Below are positions 1-8,662 of a stretch of 64,000 nt of DNA, piece after piece. Made by a program: the position numbers and the translations under genes. Each line of letters opens with the position of its first letter. The first letter of the stretch is position 1. This DNA comes from UBA5614 sp963667535. GTDB lineage: Bacteria; Cloacimonadota; Cloacimonadia; Cloacimonadales; Cloacimonadaceae. The notes under the pieces are model-generated. The model worked only from the letters and a program-made list of their open reading frames with translations. It was not told where the DNA came from and made no database searches. Location: NCBI GenBank assembly GCA_963667535.2, contig CAXXDU010000002.1:2294001-2358000 (forward strand). The letters are read 5' to 3'.

Positions 1-519
1 CTGAAAGACAACAGTGAAAACGGAATTCAGGAATCAAAGAAACTCATAAGTCAATTGATAGCTTCTCTTACGAAGATGATGGACAATGTTAATGAAGAAG
101 CAGCCAAAGAAAAAATCAAGCAAGCTTTGGAATATCTAAATTCCTGGAAGGAAAAGATTAATGACCCTGAAATCAGGACAAAAGTTAAAGATTCCATAGA
201 CTTGGCATCTCAGGAAATCAATGGTGTACTACAGGATGCGATGAAAGCTGCCCATGAAGCGTTTAAAGTGGCTCAGGAAAAATTCCATAGTGAATTTAAA
301 CCTGAATTTGATAAGCATTTTGCCAAAGGTAAAGAGTTCATGAAGCAATTTAAAGGTTTCCATATGCCGCCAATGGCGCCGATGCCTCCATTTAACAGGT
401 CGGATAATAGTGAAAAGGAAGCTATGCAGGATAAAGCCCGGATGAAGATATTGGAAATGCTGGAAGCAGGGAAAATAACTTCTGACGAAGCTGAAAAACT
501 ATTAAAAGCTATACACTAA
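1..519 (+). CDS. Helical protein with C-terminal SHOCT-like motif, 5' partial
   Basis: The frame is open from base 1, so the gene begins upstream of the window. The TTG at position 55 is a poor start choice with no ribosome binding site. The visible 172 residues are charged and strongly helical, rich in K, E and A, with a short Met/Pro-rich linker (PPMAPMPPF) before the end. The last ~30 residues (KILEMLEAGKITSDEAEKLL) match the short C-terminal SHOCT-type helical hairpin that many bacterial proteins use for oligomerisation. I see no catalytic motif and no membrane segment in the visible part. It is followed by a strong terminator. Function unknown; a structural or regulatory membrane-stress protein is possible but unproven. 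Confidence 0.7.
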   Translation: MKDNSENGIQESKKLISQLIASLTKMMDNVNEEAAKEKIKQALEYLNSWKEKINDPEIRTKVKDSIDLASQEINGVLQDAMKAAHEAFKVAQEKFHSEFKPEFDKHFAKGKEFMKQFKGFHMPPMAPMPPFNRSDNSEKEAMQDKARMKILEMLEAGKITSDEAEKLLKAIH

Positions 520-540
520 AATATTAAGTGTACCTCCAGT

Positions 541-577
541 AAAGACAGCCGATGTTATTGGCTGTCTTTCTTTTTTT
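541..577 (+). terminator. Rho-independent terminator
   Basis: A 10-bp perfect stem (AAAGACAGCC / GGCTGTCTTT) with a 9-nt loop is followed by a run of T. It lies 21 bases after the stop of the SHOCT-like gene and ends that transcript before tRNA-Pro. Confidence 0.9.
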
Positions 578-623
578 ACTTAGGTTATGTGCCCTCACAT
601 GACTAAACGATTATTTAATATGG

Positions 624-678
624 TGTAGGATTGTAACGATTCACAACTTCCTGGTCACCTGAGGCAGGTAACCTACGA
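624..678. repeat. Solitary copy of the palindromic GGTCACCTG repeat
   Basis: It contains GGTCACCTGAGGCAGGTAACC, an imperfect palindrome (GGTcACCTG agg CAGGTaACC), followed by TACGA. The same 26-base sequence occurs four more times in the array at 24.6-24.9 kb, and both places begin with GTAGGAT. It is therefore a dispersed family rather than a local structure. It sits just upstream of the tRNA-Pro promoter. Confidence 0.75.
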
Positions 679-729
679 TTTTTGCTCTTGACAGACAACG
701 TGACTACCAGATTTGGTTTTGTCAAAGGT

Positions 730-808
730 CGGGATGTAGCGCAGTCCGGTTTAGCGCGTTCGGTTCGGGACCGAAAGGTCGCTGGTTCGAATCCAGTCAT
801 CCCGACCA
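730..808 (+). tRNA. tRNA-Pro (anticodon CGG)
   Basis: The cloverleaf is complete. The acceptor stem CGGGATG pairs with CATCCCG, and the anticodon stem TTCGG/CCGAA encloses the loop TTCGGGA, giving anticodon CGG. The T-arm is GCTGG-TTCGAAT-CCAGT, the discriminator is A, and CCA is encoded (806-808). A TTGACA box at 688-693 is a plausible -35; the -10 is not clear (ATTTGG about 17 bases on). Confidence 0.95.
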
Positions 809-830
809 TCATTTTTATCAAATCTCGAAG

Positions 831-2615
831 ATGGGAACTATGAAGACAAAAGAGCAGAACTGGTTTTTTTATATAAAACAAATCACCCCTTATCTCAGAA
901 AAGATAAGTGGTTATTCTTATTTGGTTTATTAGCCATGTTACTGACCTCTTCCATGCGATTAGTTGACCCGCTTATTCTGGCTCACATCATAGATAAAAG
1001 CATTCCCAATAAAGATATGGCTGATATGCTCCGTTATGGCGGATATTTTGTCATTGTGATAATTTTCTCAGGGATATTGTCCTACCTGCAAATCATACTT
1101 ATGGCACGGCTGGGTATCAAGATAATCACTCACTTCAAAGGAAATGTATTCCGTCATCTGCTCAAAGCTCCCTTATCATGGTTTAATACTCAGCCTGTAG
1201 GTGAACTTATTGCCAAAGTCGAAAGCGACAGCGAAAGAGTCAAATCCCTCTTTTCTGATCTGTCCATCCAGATATTAGGCAATATCATATTCTTCATTGG
1301 TGTATATATTATCCTGATGTTTAAAGAAAGCAGGATTACCTTATTGATGACTGCGCCTGCTATCATTGTCATGATATCATACTATTTTGTGGTAAAGTAT
1401 CTTTCTACTTTTTACCGTAAGATTCGTGAGAACTATGCTGATATTACAGCGAAAGTAACAGACTTTGTCCAGGGTATGCAAATCATCCAGGTTCTGAATC
1501 AGCAAAAAAAAGTTTATGAGATGTTATATACGCCTTCGCATAGAAAGAAAGTAATCGAGACCAAGGCATCCTTCCTGGAATACGGGATGCAGGGCATTTT
1601 CCTGTTTGTCTTTAATGTCCTTTTCGTTATAGTGATTATCAAAGTCTCTGCGCCTAAAATTATTATTGGTGCAATGACAATCGGGACTCTCTTTGTGTTT
1701 ATCTCGTATATCTCAAGGTTGATCTGGCCTATTATGAATATTTCTGAAAACGTCATGCAGATTCAGCGTTCATTTGTTTCCTTAAAAAGAATTCTGGACC
1801 TGACTTCTTTGACGACTGAAGAAGAGATTCATACAGGAAAAGGGCTGCCCTATTTTGATCATGAGATTACTTTTGACCATGTTTGGTTTGCCTATAAAGA
1901 AGAAGAGTGGATTCTGAAAGACGTATCATTTACTATCCCCAAGGGGCATAAGCTAGCCTTAGTAGGTGCTTCCGGTAGCGGAAAGACCACTACAGTCAGC
2001 TTACTTTGCGGATTTTATCAACCTCAAAAAGGCTCTATCAAGATTGATGATGTTCCTTTGACAGCTATCAATATTAACCTCTGGCGTGAGAAAATCGGAC
2101 TTATCCTGCAGGACATCTTTCTTTTCCCTGGTAATATATTGGAAAACATCAGGGTATATAATGATGAAATAGCCGTTGAAGACGTAAAGAAAGCGGTTAG
2201 CATTGTTCAATTGGATGATTTTATATCTAATCAGAACCTGGGAATGGAAACTGAATTGGCAGAACGAGGACAAAACATCTCACAGGGAGAAAAGCAGCTT
2301 ATTAGTTTTGCCCGGGCTCTGGCTTTCTCTCCTGATATTATTATAATGGACGAAGCTACAGCCAGTATAGACCCACAAACTGAAACACGCATTCAGCAAT
2401 CGATGGAACGCGTGTTGGAAAATAAAACTGCTGTGATAGTGGCACATCGGCTGACATCAGTATTAGATGCAAATCAGATACTCTTTTTCCGTGATGGTGT
2501 AATTGCGCAGAGAGGCACACATACAGAATTATTGCAACTCAGCGATGAATATAAACGTCTGGTTGAACTCCAGATGCTGAAATCAACTGATGAAACACCC
2601 GTAAGCGATATTTAG
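831..2615 (+). CDS. Heterodimeric ABC exporter subunit with the catalytic Walker B
   Basis: A type IV ABC exporter half-transporter of the MdlA/LmrC/TM288 kind, 594 aa. Six membrane segments lie in roughly residues 25-310, then a nucleotide-binding domain. The Walker A is GASGSGKT at 379-386. The signature is ISQGE at 483-487 instead of LSGGQ. The Walker B is IIIMDEAT with catalytic Glu508, followed by a switch His in AHRLTS. The partner gene starts 9 bases after the stop and has the opposite defects, so the two should form one transporter with a single fully active ATP site. Substrate unknown; multidrug or lipid export is common in the family. A second in-frame ATG at 840 is an equally possible start, as neither has a clear ribosome binding site. 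Confidence 0.93.
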   Translation: MGTMKTKEQNWFFYIKQITPYLRKDKWLFLFGLLAMLLTSSMRLVDPLILAHIIDKSIPNKDMADMLRYGGYFVIVIIFSGILSYLQIILMARLGIKIITHFKGNVFRHLLKAPLSWFNTQPVGELIAKVESDSERVKSLFSDLSIQILGNIIFFIGVYIILMFKESRITLLMTAPAIIVMISYYFVVKYLSTFYRKIRENYADITAKVTDFVQGMQIIQVLNQQKKVYEMLYTPSHRKKVIETKASFLEYGMQGIFLFVFNVLFVIVIIKVSAPKIIIGAMTIGTLFVFISYISRLIWPIMNISENVMQIQRSFVSLKRILDLTSLTTEEEIHTGKGLPYFDHEITFDHVWFAYKEEEWILKDVSFTIPKGHKLALVGASGSGKTTTVSLLCGFYQPQKGSIKIDDVPLTAININLWREKIGLILQDIFLFPGNILENIRVYNDEIAVEDVKKAVSIVQLDDFISNQNLGMETELAERGQNISQGEKQLISFARALAFSPDIIIMDEATASIDPQTETRIQQSMERVLENKTAVIVAHRLTSVLDANQILFFRDGVIAQRGTHTELLQLSDEYKRLVELQMLKSTDETPVSDI

Positions 2616-2624
2616 GAAAGCAGC

Positions 2625-4379
2625 ATGAATATACATCTCAAATGGATTCTGAAGCAATGGATTTCGCAAAAGTGGTTTGTTTTGATTATGGTAGCCTTTA
2701 CTTTAGTCAGTTCAGCAGTTGCTATAGCTTATCCGTTTGTCTTTAAGAAATTGATTGACCTGATGGCTGATATCCTAAAATTTCCCGGTAAATATCCCAA
2801 GCCAATGGAAGAAGTGCAACGCATCATTATGCTTTTCCTGGCAATCGGACTAGCTCAATTTCTGACATCTTTTTATCCTTCCTTCCGTGCTTTTATGAAT
2901 GTTCGCTTTGAACATTCCATCAGAATGCGGTATTTTAAAAACATAACAGAAAAGGACTATGCTTTCTACCATAAATTCCGTACAGGGGATATTGTTACCA
3001 GATTAACGGACGACATTAGCGAATTCTCTTCCGTTTCCTGGTTTCTCTGCTCAGGCATATTCAGAGCTCTTAATTCTTTTTCTATGATTGCTTTCAGTCT
3101 GGCAGTGATGTTTAGCCTGAACTGGCTGCTTACCTTGCTATCAGTAGCCTCTTTACCTTTCATGATGATAGTCTTTTATGTAACTTCTGATAAACTATAT
3201 CTCAATTTTAAAAAGAACAGAGAAGCAATCAGTAATATTAATAACCAACTCGAGATGAGCTTTAGCGGTATACGCATTATCAAAGCTTTTGTCAGCGAAG
3301 AAAAGTACAACCGTTTCTTTGAAACTGCACTTGCTAAAAGGTTTAAAACTGAAATGAGCGTAGTTAAGCTCAATGCTGTTCTTCATTTAATTTATGAATA
3401 CATAGATTACTTTGCGCAGATTGGTGTTATTATCTTTGGTGGGTATATGGCTGTGAAAGGTACTATATCCATCGGAACGTTCTTTCTTTTTTACACCTAT
3501 CTTTCAATGATGATATATCCTCTGCTTGATTTACCACAGCTCTTTGTCTCAGGTAAACAGTGTTTTGTAAATATAGACCGTCTGGAAGAAATGCTGCATT
3601 ATCCGGTAATACATGCTCCGGCAAAAGACGGTATTAAACTAAATAAACTTGATACTATCAGGTTTAATCAGGTTGCATTTACTTATCCGGATAAGGACAA
3701 TCCTGTTATTAAGGATTGTTCTTTTGAATTGCACAGTGGTGAAAAGATGCTGATATTGGGCTCCACCGGGGCAGGAAAAACTACCATAGCCAATCTATTG
3801 AGTGCTATTCTTTATCCTACTCAGGGCGATATCCAAATCAACGGCTCGATGCTTAATGAGATAGATATTGAAAGTCTTAGAACGATTATCGGCTATGTGC
3901 CCCAGGAAGCTTTACTCTTTACAGGAACAATCAGGGACAACATCAATTTTGCTTTAAGAGAGCAGGATTCTTTACCATATGAAGATGTAATCAGGATTGC
4001 ACAGTTGAAAAGTGAATTGGCAGCTTTCCCGCTTGGAGACGAAACACCTGTTGGTAACAAAGGTCAGACCATATCCGGCGGACAAAAGCAGAGAGTAACA
4101 ATAGCACGCGCTTTAATAAACAAACCACAGCTCTTGATACTTGACGATATTACTGCCAGTCTGGATGCAGAAAATGAAGAAAACCTCTGGAATGAATTAA
4201 AAGCCAATTTTGAAGATATCACCTGCGTGGTAATTTCTCACAGGTTATCTACGCTTAGATATATTGATTCAGTCTTATTTATTGATAGTAAGGGATTTTG
4301 TCACAAAGGCACTCATGATGAACTGGTATTTGGTTTACCAGAGTATCATTCCTTTATTCATGAACATCTGAAAAAGTAG
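2625..4379 (+). CDS. Heterodimeric ABC exporter subunit with degenerate Walker B
   Basis: The second half-transporter, 584 aa, with the same layout: six membrane segments, then an ATPase domain. The Walker A is GSTGAGKT at 379-386 and the signature is canonical, ISGGQ at 483-487. The Walker B is LLILDDIT, so Asp508 sits where the catalytic Glu is expected. All motifs fall at exactly the same residue numbers as in the upstream subunit. The canonical signature here completes the active site of the partner, while its own Walker B pairs with the partner's unusual ISQGE. This is the asymmetry known for TM287/288, BmrCD and LmrCD. A purine-rich stretch (GGAAAG) precedes the ATG, and the gene is clearly co-transcribed with its neighbour. 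Confidence 0.93.
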   Translation: MNIHLKWILKQWISQKWFVLIMVAFTLVSSAVAIAYPFVFKKLIDLMADILKFPGKYPKPMEEVQRIIMLFLAIGLAQFLTSFYPSFRAFMNVRFEHSIRMRYFKNITEKDYAFYHKFRTGDIVTRLTDDISEFSSVSWFLCSGIFRALNSFSMIAFSLAVMFSLNWLLTLLSVASLPFMMIVFYVTSDKLYLNFKKNREAISNINNQLEMSFSGIRIIKAFVSEEKYNRFFETALAKRFKTEMSVVKLNAVLHLIYEYIDYFAQIGVIIFGGYMAVKGTISIGTFFLFYTYLSMMIYPLLDLPQLFVSGKQCFVNIDRLEEMLHYPVIHAPAKDGIKLNKLDTIRFNQVAFTYPDKDNPVIKDCSFELHSGEKMLILGSTGAGKTTIANLLSAILYPTQGDIQINGSMLNEIDIESLRTIIGYVPQEALLFTGTIRDNINFALREQDSLPYEDVIRIAQLKSELAAFPLGDETPVGNKGQTISGGQKQRVTIARALINKPQLLILDDITASLDAENEENLWNELKANFEDITCVVISHRLSTLRYIDSVLFIDSKGFCHKGTHDELVFGLPEYHSFIHEHLKK

Positions 4380-4382
4380 TAA

Positions 4383-4850
4383 CTAAAAGTGAAATATCTG
4401 CTGTAAATAGTACATAATCGGGATACCCGAATCTTTGGCAACAGCCATCACTATAACAAATGCAATTAGAATTATCAATATCGCAGCAACCCATCCACAA
4501 CCAGCCTGTCTTTGACCACAGATTGTGCACTTCATCATGGTCATGGGAATTTCTCCCCCGCAATTGGAGCATCTCTTTAACTGAAGCTTGTCCCTGTCAG
4601 TAAGTTTATTCTCGTATTTAAGTCTGTTTTCAGGAGGAATGGTATAGCTTCTGGTCTCTTTATCCAACGGTTTTTCATTGGGAACATTGGTACTTTGTAT
4701 GTCTTTACCCAAAAACTTGTCAAAGCGGTCTTTGTTTTGAACCTGACCCGGGTTTTTGTTTTTCTTGAATTTAGTCATCACAAATTTAAGAATAGCGAAA
4801 ATGATTATAATGTTTACCACTGATCCAATGAATGATGATGAATTATGCAT
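4383..4850 (-). CDS. Two-TM membrane protein with zinc ribbon
   Basis: 155 aa, convergent with the ABC pair. The start at 4850 (MHNSSSF) is chosen because an AGGAG lies 7 bases upstream; a longer frame to 4886 would contain that site. A membrane segment lies near residues 8-27 (SVVNIIIIFAILKF). A zinc ribbon follows, with the knuckles CSNCG and CTICG about 15 residues apart, and then a second hydrophobic segment (WVAAILIILIAFVIVMAVA). The charged middle is probably cytoplasmic. I do not recognise a family beyond zinc-ribbon membrane protein, and the role is unknown. Confidence 0.75.
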   Translation of the reverse strand: MHNSSSFIGSVVNIIIIFAILKFVMTKFKKNKNPGQVQNKDRFDKFLGKDIQSTNVPNEKPLDKETRSYTIPPENRLKYENKLTDRDKLQLKRCSNCGGEIPMTMMKCTICGQRQAGCGWVAAILIILIAFVIVMAVAKDSGIPIMYYLQQIFHF

Positions 4851-4956
4851 GTTCTTCTCCTGAAGAGATTTTTTATTTGATAGCATAATATTATGGTGCC
4901 ATAGCTTTTGTCAACCTGTATAATTAGTACAAATTTACATAATAGTGTTTTCCTCA

Positions 4957-4983
4957 TTGACAAATTTGGGTTATATTTATAGT
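4957..4983 (+). promoter_or_regulatory. Sigma-70-like promoter for the pyrE operon
   Basis: TTGACA at 4957-4962 and TATAGT at 4978-4983 are separated by 15 bases (or 17 to TAGTAA). They lie 36 bases before the DUF2007-PyrE start. Spacing is slightly short, but the boxes are near consensus. Confidence 0.6.
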
Positions 4984-5018
4984 AATGACCCCATTGTTTT
5001 ACTATAGAGGAGTGAAAA

Positions 5019-5807
5019 ATGTCTGAGAATTATATAATCGTATCAACCTATGATAACACCTTTGAAGCTGGGTTGGCAAAAGGCCTTCTGGAAGAGAACG
5101 GTATCCCAACTGAACTCAAGAATGAGCTTTTTAACAGTATATATCCCACCTTTGCAGGGGATATGTACAGATTGGAACTATGTGTTCCAGAAGTTCAGGC
5201 AGAATTAGCCAGACAAATCCTTGATACTTATACTGATGGTTTTTTCACTCACAATATGCTCATTGAAGAAGGGGCTCTGTTGGAAGGACATTTTTTACTT
5301 ACATCAGGCAGACACAGTTCGCGTTATATTGAAAAGATAAAGATAATCCAGAATCCGGAAAAGTCTTCTGCCCTGTGTTCACGTTTAGCAGAAAGATTGG
5401 CTGAATATGATTTTGATGTTGTTGTAGGTCCTGCTTATGGTGGCATTGCTTTGGCTTATGAAGTTGCCAGGCTTATGCAAAAAAAATTCATCTTTACTCA
5501 AAGAACAGATAATGTCATGTCCATACGTAGTGGATTTGACCTGGAAGGCATTAAAAACGTTGTTATCATCGAAGATATTGTGACAACCGGCGGAAGTGTC
5601 TTAGAAGTAATTAACTGCCTTAAAGCACGCAATATTAACGTTGTGGCGGTTGGTGCAATCGTTGACCGATCCGGAGGTCAGATTGACTTCGGTTGTGAGT
5701 TCATTCCTCTGCTTACTCTTTCCATACCAAGCTGGGAAGCTGAACAGTGTGAACTCTGCACGGCTGGAACACCACTCACAAAACCGGGAAGAAGTGAGAA
5801 GAAATGA
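5019..5807 (+). CDS. pyrE: DUF2007 domain fused to orotate phosphoribosyltransferase
   Basis: 262 aa. Residues 1-75 form a DUF2007 (putative signal-transducing protein) domain: a Y-xx-TYDN start and EAGLAKGLLEENGIP, typical of that ferredoxin-like fold. Residues ~80-262 are an orotate phosphoribosyltransferase: LLEGHFLLTSGRHS near the start, then the PRPP-binding motif VVIIEDIVTTGGS (~182-194). OPRTase joins orotate to PRPP to make OMP in pyrimidine synthesis. A strong ribosome binding site (GAGGAG) precedes the ATG. The stop overlaps the next start in ATGA, which implies translational coupling. No other pyr gene is in the window. The fusion is unusual; the N-terminal domain may sense or bind something, but this is inference. 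Confidence 0.88.
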   Translation: MSENYIIVSTYDNTFEAGLAKGLLEENGIPTELKNELFNSIYPTFAGDMYRLELCVPEVQAELARQILDTYTDGFFTHNMLIEEGALLEGHFLLTSGRHSSRYIEKIKIIQNPEKSSALCSRLAERLAEYDFDVVVGPAYGGIALAYEVARLMQKKFIFTQRTDNVMSIRSGFDLEGIKNVVIIEDIVTTGGSVLEVINCLKARNINVVAVGAIVDRSGGQIDFGCEFIPLLTLSIPSWEAEQCELCTAGTPLTKPGRSEKK

Positions 5808-6637
5808 CCAAAAACCCCGATAAGCCTAAAAAGGTTAAGGCTGTTAAGCAGGAAATAACACCTGAACTCACCACCTATGATATATTTGCACCATATTATG
5901 ATCACTATATGCAACATGTGGATTATGACAAATGGACCGACAAGATTCTATCCCTATATGCCTTTCATACAAATAATAAATTACAAGATATTCATGAATT
6001 AGCCTGTGGCACTGCCAGCATCTCTGAACGCTTTGTTAAAAAAGGTTATAACGTTACAGCATCTGACCGTTCAATCGAAATGATCAAGCTTGCCGGACAA
6101 AAAGACCATCATCCAAAACTAATTCAGGCAGATATGACAGGCGAACTCCCAGCCGGTGCCTTTGATATGGTTGTTCTGGTCTTTGACAGTATAAACTATT
6201 TGCTGGAAAGCAAGCTTGTAAGCACATTATTTGATAATGTTTCTCATTCTTTGAGAAAAAACGGACTCTTCATCTTTGATATCTCCACCTATAAAAACAG
6301 TCAGGATAACTTTGATAATTATATAAATATTGATGAAACAAAAGAACATCTGCTCATCCATCAAGCTGAATTTGACCCGGATAACAGATTACAGAAGACA
6401 AAACTCACTATCTTCAAACGTTCTGATAATCATTATTTCCGTATGGATGAAGAGCATCTCCAGCGTGTCTATAGTGTGCAGGAATTGCTGCACTTATCAG
6501 ATAACAGTCCGCTGGAATGCGTTGGTATATACAGTCTGGTTTATGATAAAAACTTACTTAAAACCAATTCCAGAAAACTTGACCATCAGTATTCACGTCT
6601 CTTCTTTGTACTAAAAAAAGTTAAAGATGCCGAATAA
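5804..6637 (+). CDS. SAM-dependent methyltransferase, class I
   Basis: 277 aa. The N-terminal YDIFAPYYDHYMQHVDY segment is typical of the Methyltransf_25/11 group. The SAM-binding motif I is HELACGTASISERFVKKGYNVTASDRS, with the acidic motif II residue at D in ASD. A DMVVLVFDSINYLL segment matches motif IV. The substrate cannot be read from the sequence. The start overlaps the pyrE stop by 4 bases and the stop overlaps rnhB by 11 bases, so it is made from the same transcript. Confidence 0.88.
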   Translation: MTKNPDKPKKVKAVKQEITPELTTYDIFAPYYDHYMQHVDYDKWTDKILSLYAFHTNNKLQDIHELACGTASISERFVKKGYNVTASDRSIEMIKLAGQKDHHPKLIQADMTGELPAGAFDMVVLVFDSINYLLESKLVSTLFDNVSHSLRKNGLFIFDISTYKNSQDNFDNYINIDETKEHLLIHQAEFDPDNRLQKTKLTIFKRSDNHYFRMDEEHLQRVYSVQELLHLSDNSPLECVGIYSLVYDKNLLKTNSRKLDHQYSRLFFVLKKVKDAE

Positions 6638-7256
6638 GTCCAATCTTCTTTATCAGAATGAGTTTGCTTTACATGGACATTATAACCTGATTGCCGGAGT
6701 TGACGAGGCAGGCAGAGGTCCCATTGCAGGTCCTGTTGTTATAGCCGCAGTTATCTTAAACCTTGATTTCCCAATATCCGGCATTAATGATTCAAAACAG
6801 ATTTCTCACCTCAAACGTGAAGAACTTTTTCCCTTGATTATTAGTAATGCTCTGGCTTTTTCTATAGTAGAAATCTCTCATCAACGTATAGATGAGATTA
6901 ATATCCTCCAGGCTGTATTGGAAGGCATGAAAAAAGCAGTGGATACGCTTTCCATAACTCCACAACTATGCCTGATTGACGGTAATAAGCTTCCGGTAGG
7001 AATGGCTGTTGAAAGCAGAGCCATTGTCAAAGGCGATGCCACTTATGCTTCGATAGCTGCTGCTTCCATTTTGGCTAAAGTGACCAGAGACAGAATAATG
7101 ACCGGTTACGATATGGCCTATCCCCTATATGGATTTGCACGGCACAAAGGCTATCCCACTGCTCAGCATCTCAAAGCTCTGCAGGAACACGGCATCTGCC
7201 CTATTCACCGTCTTAGTTATGCACCTGTGCGTCAGCTTGAAATCTGGCAAAGATAA
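6627..7256 (+). CDS. rnhB: Ribonuclease HII
   Basis: 209 aa, normal length for the family. It removes RNA from RNA-DNA hybrids and single ribonucleotides from DNA. The motif GVDEAGRGPIAGPVV gives catalytic Asp26 and Glu27. The third acidic residue is in CLIDGNKLP, and the ASILAKVTRDR segment carries the fourth. The C-terminal YGFARHKGYPT is also typical of the family. The gene overlaps the methyltransferase by 11 bases. Confidence 0.96.
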   Translation: MPNKSNLLYQNEFALHGHYNLIAGVDEAGRGPIAGPVVIAAVILNLDFPISGINDSKQISHLKREELFPLIISNALAFSIVEISHQRIDEINILQAVLEGMKKAVDTLSITPQLCLIDGNKLPVGMAVESRAIVKGDATYASIAAASILAKVTRDRIMTGYDMAYPLYGFARHKGYPTAQHLKALQEHGICPIHRLSYAPVRQLEIWQR

Positions 7257-7265
7257 TATATTAAT

Positions 7266-7299
7266 CTGTCTTATCCTTCGAAAAAGCTCAGGATGACAG
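7266..7299. repeat. Short hairpin repeat of the 'CTCAGGATGACAG' type
   Basis: CTGTC..ATCCT pairs with AGGAT GACAG around the loop TCGAAAAAGCTC. Sequences of this form are common intergenic repeats in many bacteria. It matters here because the upstream ATG at 7293 lies inside its right arm, which argues against that ATG as the start of the next gene. Confidence 0.5.
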
Positions 7300-7313
7300 A
7301 TAACAGAGGTTTT

Positions 7314-8657
7314 ATGACTTATATCGGACCTGAAACACAACATGCACTTGATAACTTTCCTTTCTCTGATGAAAAGACAGATAAGTACTTTATAAAAGCA
7401 ATGGCAATGGTTAAACTTGCCTGCTGCAAGACAAATCTGGAGCTTGGCTACCTTACTTCGGACATCGGTAATGAGATAGTTGCTGTATGTCAGGAATTTA
7501 TAGAAGACAAACACATAGAAGCGATAGTGATAGACCCCTATCAGGGCGGTGCAGGCACCAGCACTAATATGAATTTCAACGAGTATATTGCTTTTAAGGC
7601 TTCAGAAAGACTAACTAATCAGAACATCGACCCACTTAAGCATGTTAATCTGCACCAATCCACCAATGACGTTTATCCTACGGCTGTAAAAGTAGCTGTT
7701 CTCCTGCGTCTGAAAGAACTTGAAACTTCTGTATCAGTATTACAGGAAGCTTTTCAGGCAAAAGAACAGGAATTTGCCAATGTTGTCAAACTGGGTAGGA
7801 CTGAACTGATGGATGCTGTTCCCATGACCTTGGGTATGGAATTTGGTGCATATGCTGAAGCAATTGCCAGAGACAGATGGCGTGTTTTTAAATGCAGGGA
7901 AAGAATCAAGACCGTTAATCTGGGTGGAACTGCCATCGGCACAGGTTTGGGCGCTCCGCGTGACTATATTCTGAAGGTAAATGAAGAACTAAAGCGCATT
8001 ACCGGTTTATCTGTTTCCCGCAGTGAGAATATGATAGATGCCACTCAAAACCTCGATGCTTTTGTGGAAATATCAGGTATTCTCAAAGCTATGGCAACTA
8101 ATCTGCTCAAAATATCCAATGACCTGCGTCTGCTTTCCAGCGGTCCTGATGGAGGGCTGAATGAGATAGAGCTTCCTGTCATGCAGAAAGGCAGCAGTAT
8201 TATGCCCGGCAAGGTCAATCCTGTCATTCCGGAAGCAATCGGCCAGATAGCCTTGCAAGTGATGAGTAATGACAACCTGATCGCTCATGCTGCCGGTCTT
8301 GGCCAACTGGAACTCAATCAATATTTTCCTTTAATTGCCCATACAATTTTAAAATCCATACAGCTTCTTACTAGCGGTTCAACTGTCTTTGCAGATAAGT
8401 GTGTTAAAGGCATCAAATCCAGTCACGAAAACTGTCTCAAACACTTGCTCAACAGCAAATCCATTGCAACTTATCTCATTCCCCTTTTCGGTTATGAAAA
8501 GATGGAATATATTATCAAGAAAGCCACCTCTGAACGTAAGACTATTAAAGATATTCTGCTTGCTGAAGGATTACTTACTGAAGCTGAATTTGATAAACTG
8601 CTCCAACCTCAGCGTATGTATAAACTCGGCTTTACCAAAGACGACTACGAAGGATAA
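7314..8657 (+). CDS. aspA: Aspartate ammonia-lyase-like enzyme (class II fumarase/aspartase superfamily)
   Basis: 447 aa. This superfamily splits aspartate to fumarate and ammonia, or interconverts fumarate and malate. The signature GSSIMPGKVNPV is present, with the substrate-site segments GGAGTSTNMNFNE and HQSTNDVYPTA. Aspartase is preferred over fumarase because of its place next to hydF: in several anaerobes aspA lies inside hydEG-aspA-hydF clusters. The start at 7314 is chosen because AGAGG precedes it, while the ATG at 7293 lies in a hairpin repeat. The N-terminus is shorter than in E. coli AspA. hydE and hydG are not nearby. hydF follows after 5 bases. Confidence 0.82.
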   Translation: MTYIGPETQHALDNFPFSDEKTDKYFIKAMAMVKLACCKTNLELGYLTSDIGNEIVAVCQEFIEDKHIEAIVIDPYQGGAGTSTNMNFNEYIAFKASERLTNQNIDPLKHVNLHQSTNDVYPTAVKVAVLLRLKELETSVSVLQEAFQAKEQEFANVVKLGRTELMDAVPMTLGMEFGAYAEAIARDRWRVFKCRERIKTVNLGGTAIGTGLGAPRDYILKVNEELKRITGLSVSRSENMIDATQNLDAFVEISGILKAMATNLLKISNDLRLLSSGPDGGLNEIELPVMQKGSSIMPGKVNPVIPEAIGQIALQVMSNDNLIAHAAGLGQLELNQYFPLIAHTILKSIQLLTSGSTVFADKCVKGIKSSHENCLKHLLNSKSIATYLIPLFGYEKMEYIIKKATSERKTIKDILLAEGLLTEAEFDKLLQPQRMYKLGFTKDDYEG

Positions 8658-8662
8658 ATATA

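Noticed and set aside
615..881. 88-aa minus-strand frame over tRNA-Pro
   Set aside because: It reads through the tRNA and the start of the ABC exporter gene; the peptide GMTGFEPATFRSRT is the well-known artefact of a tRNA read in antisense.
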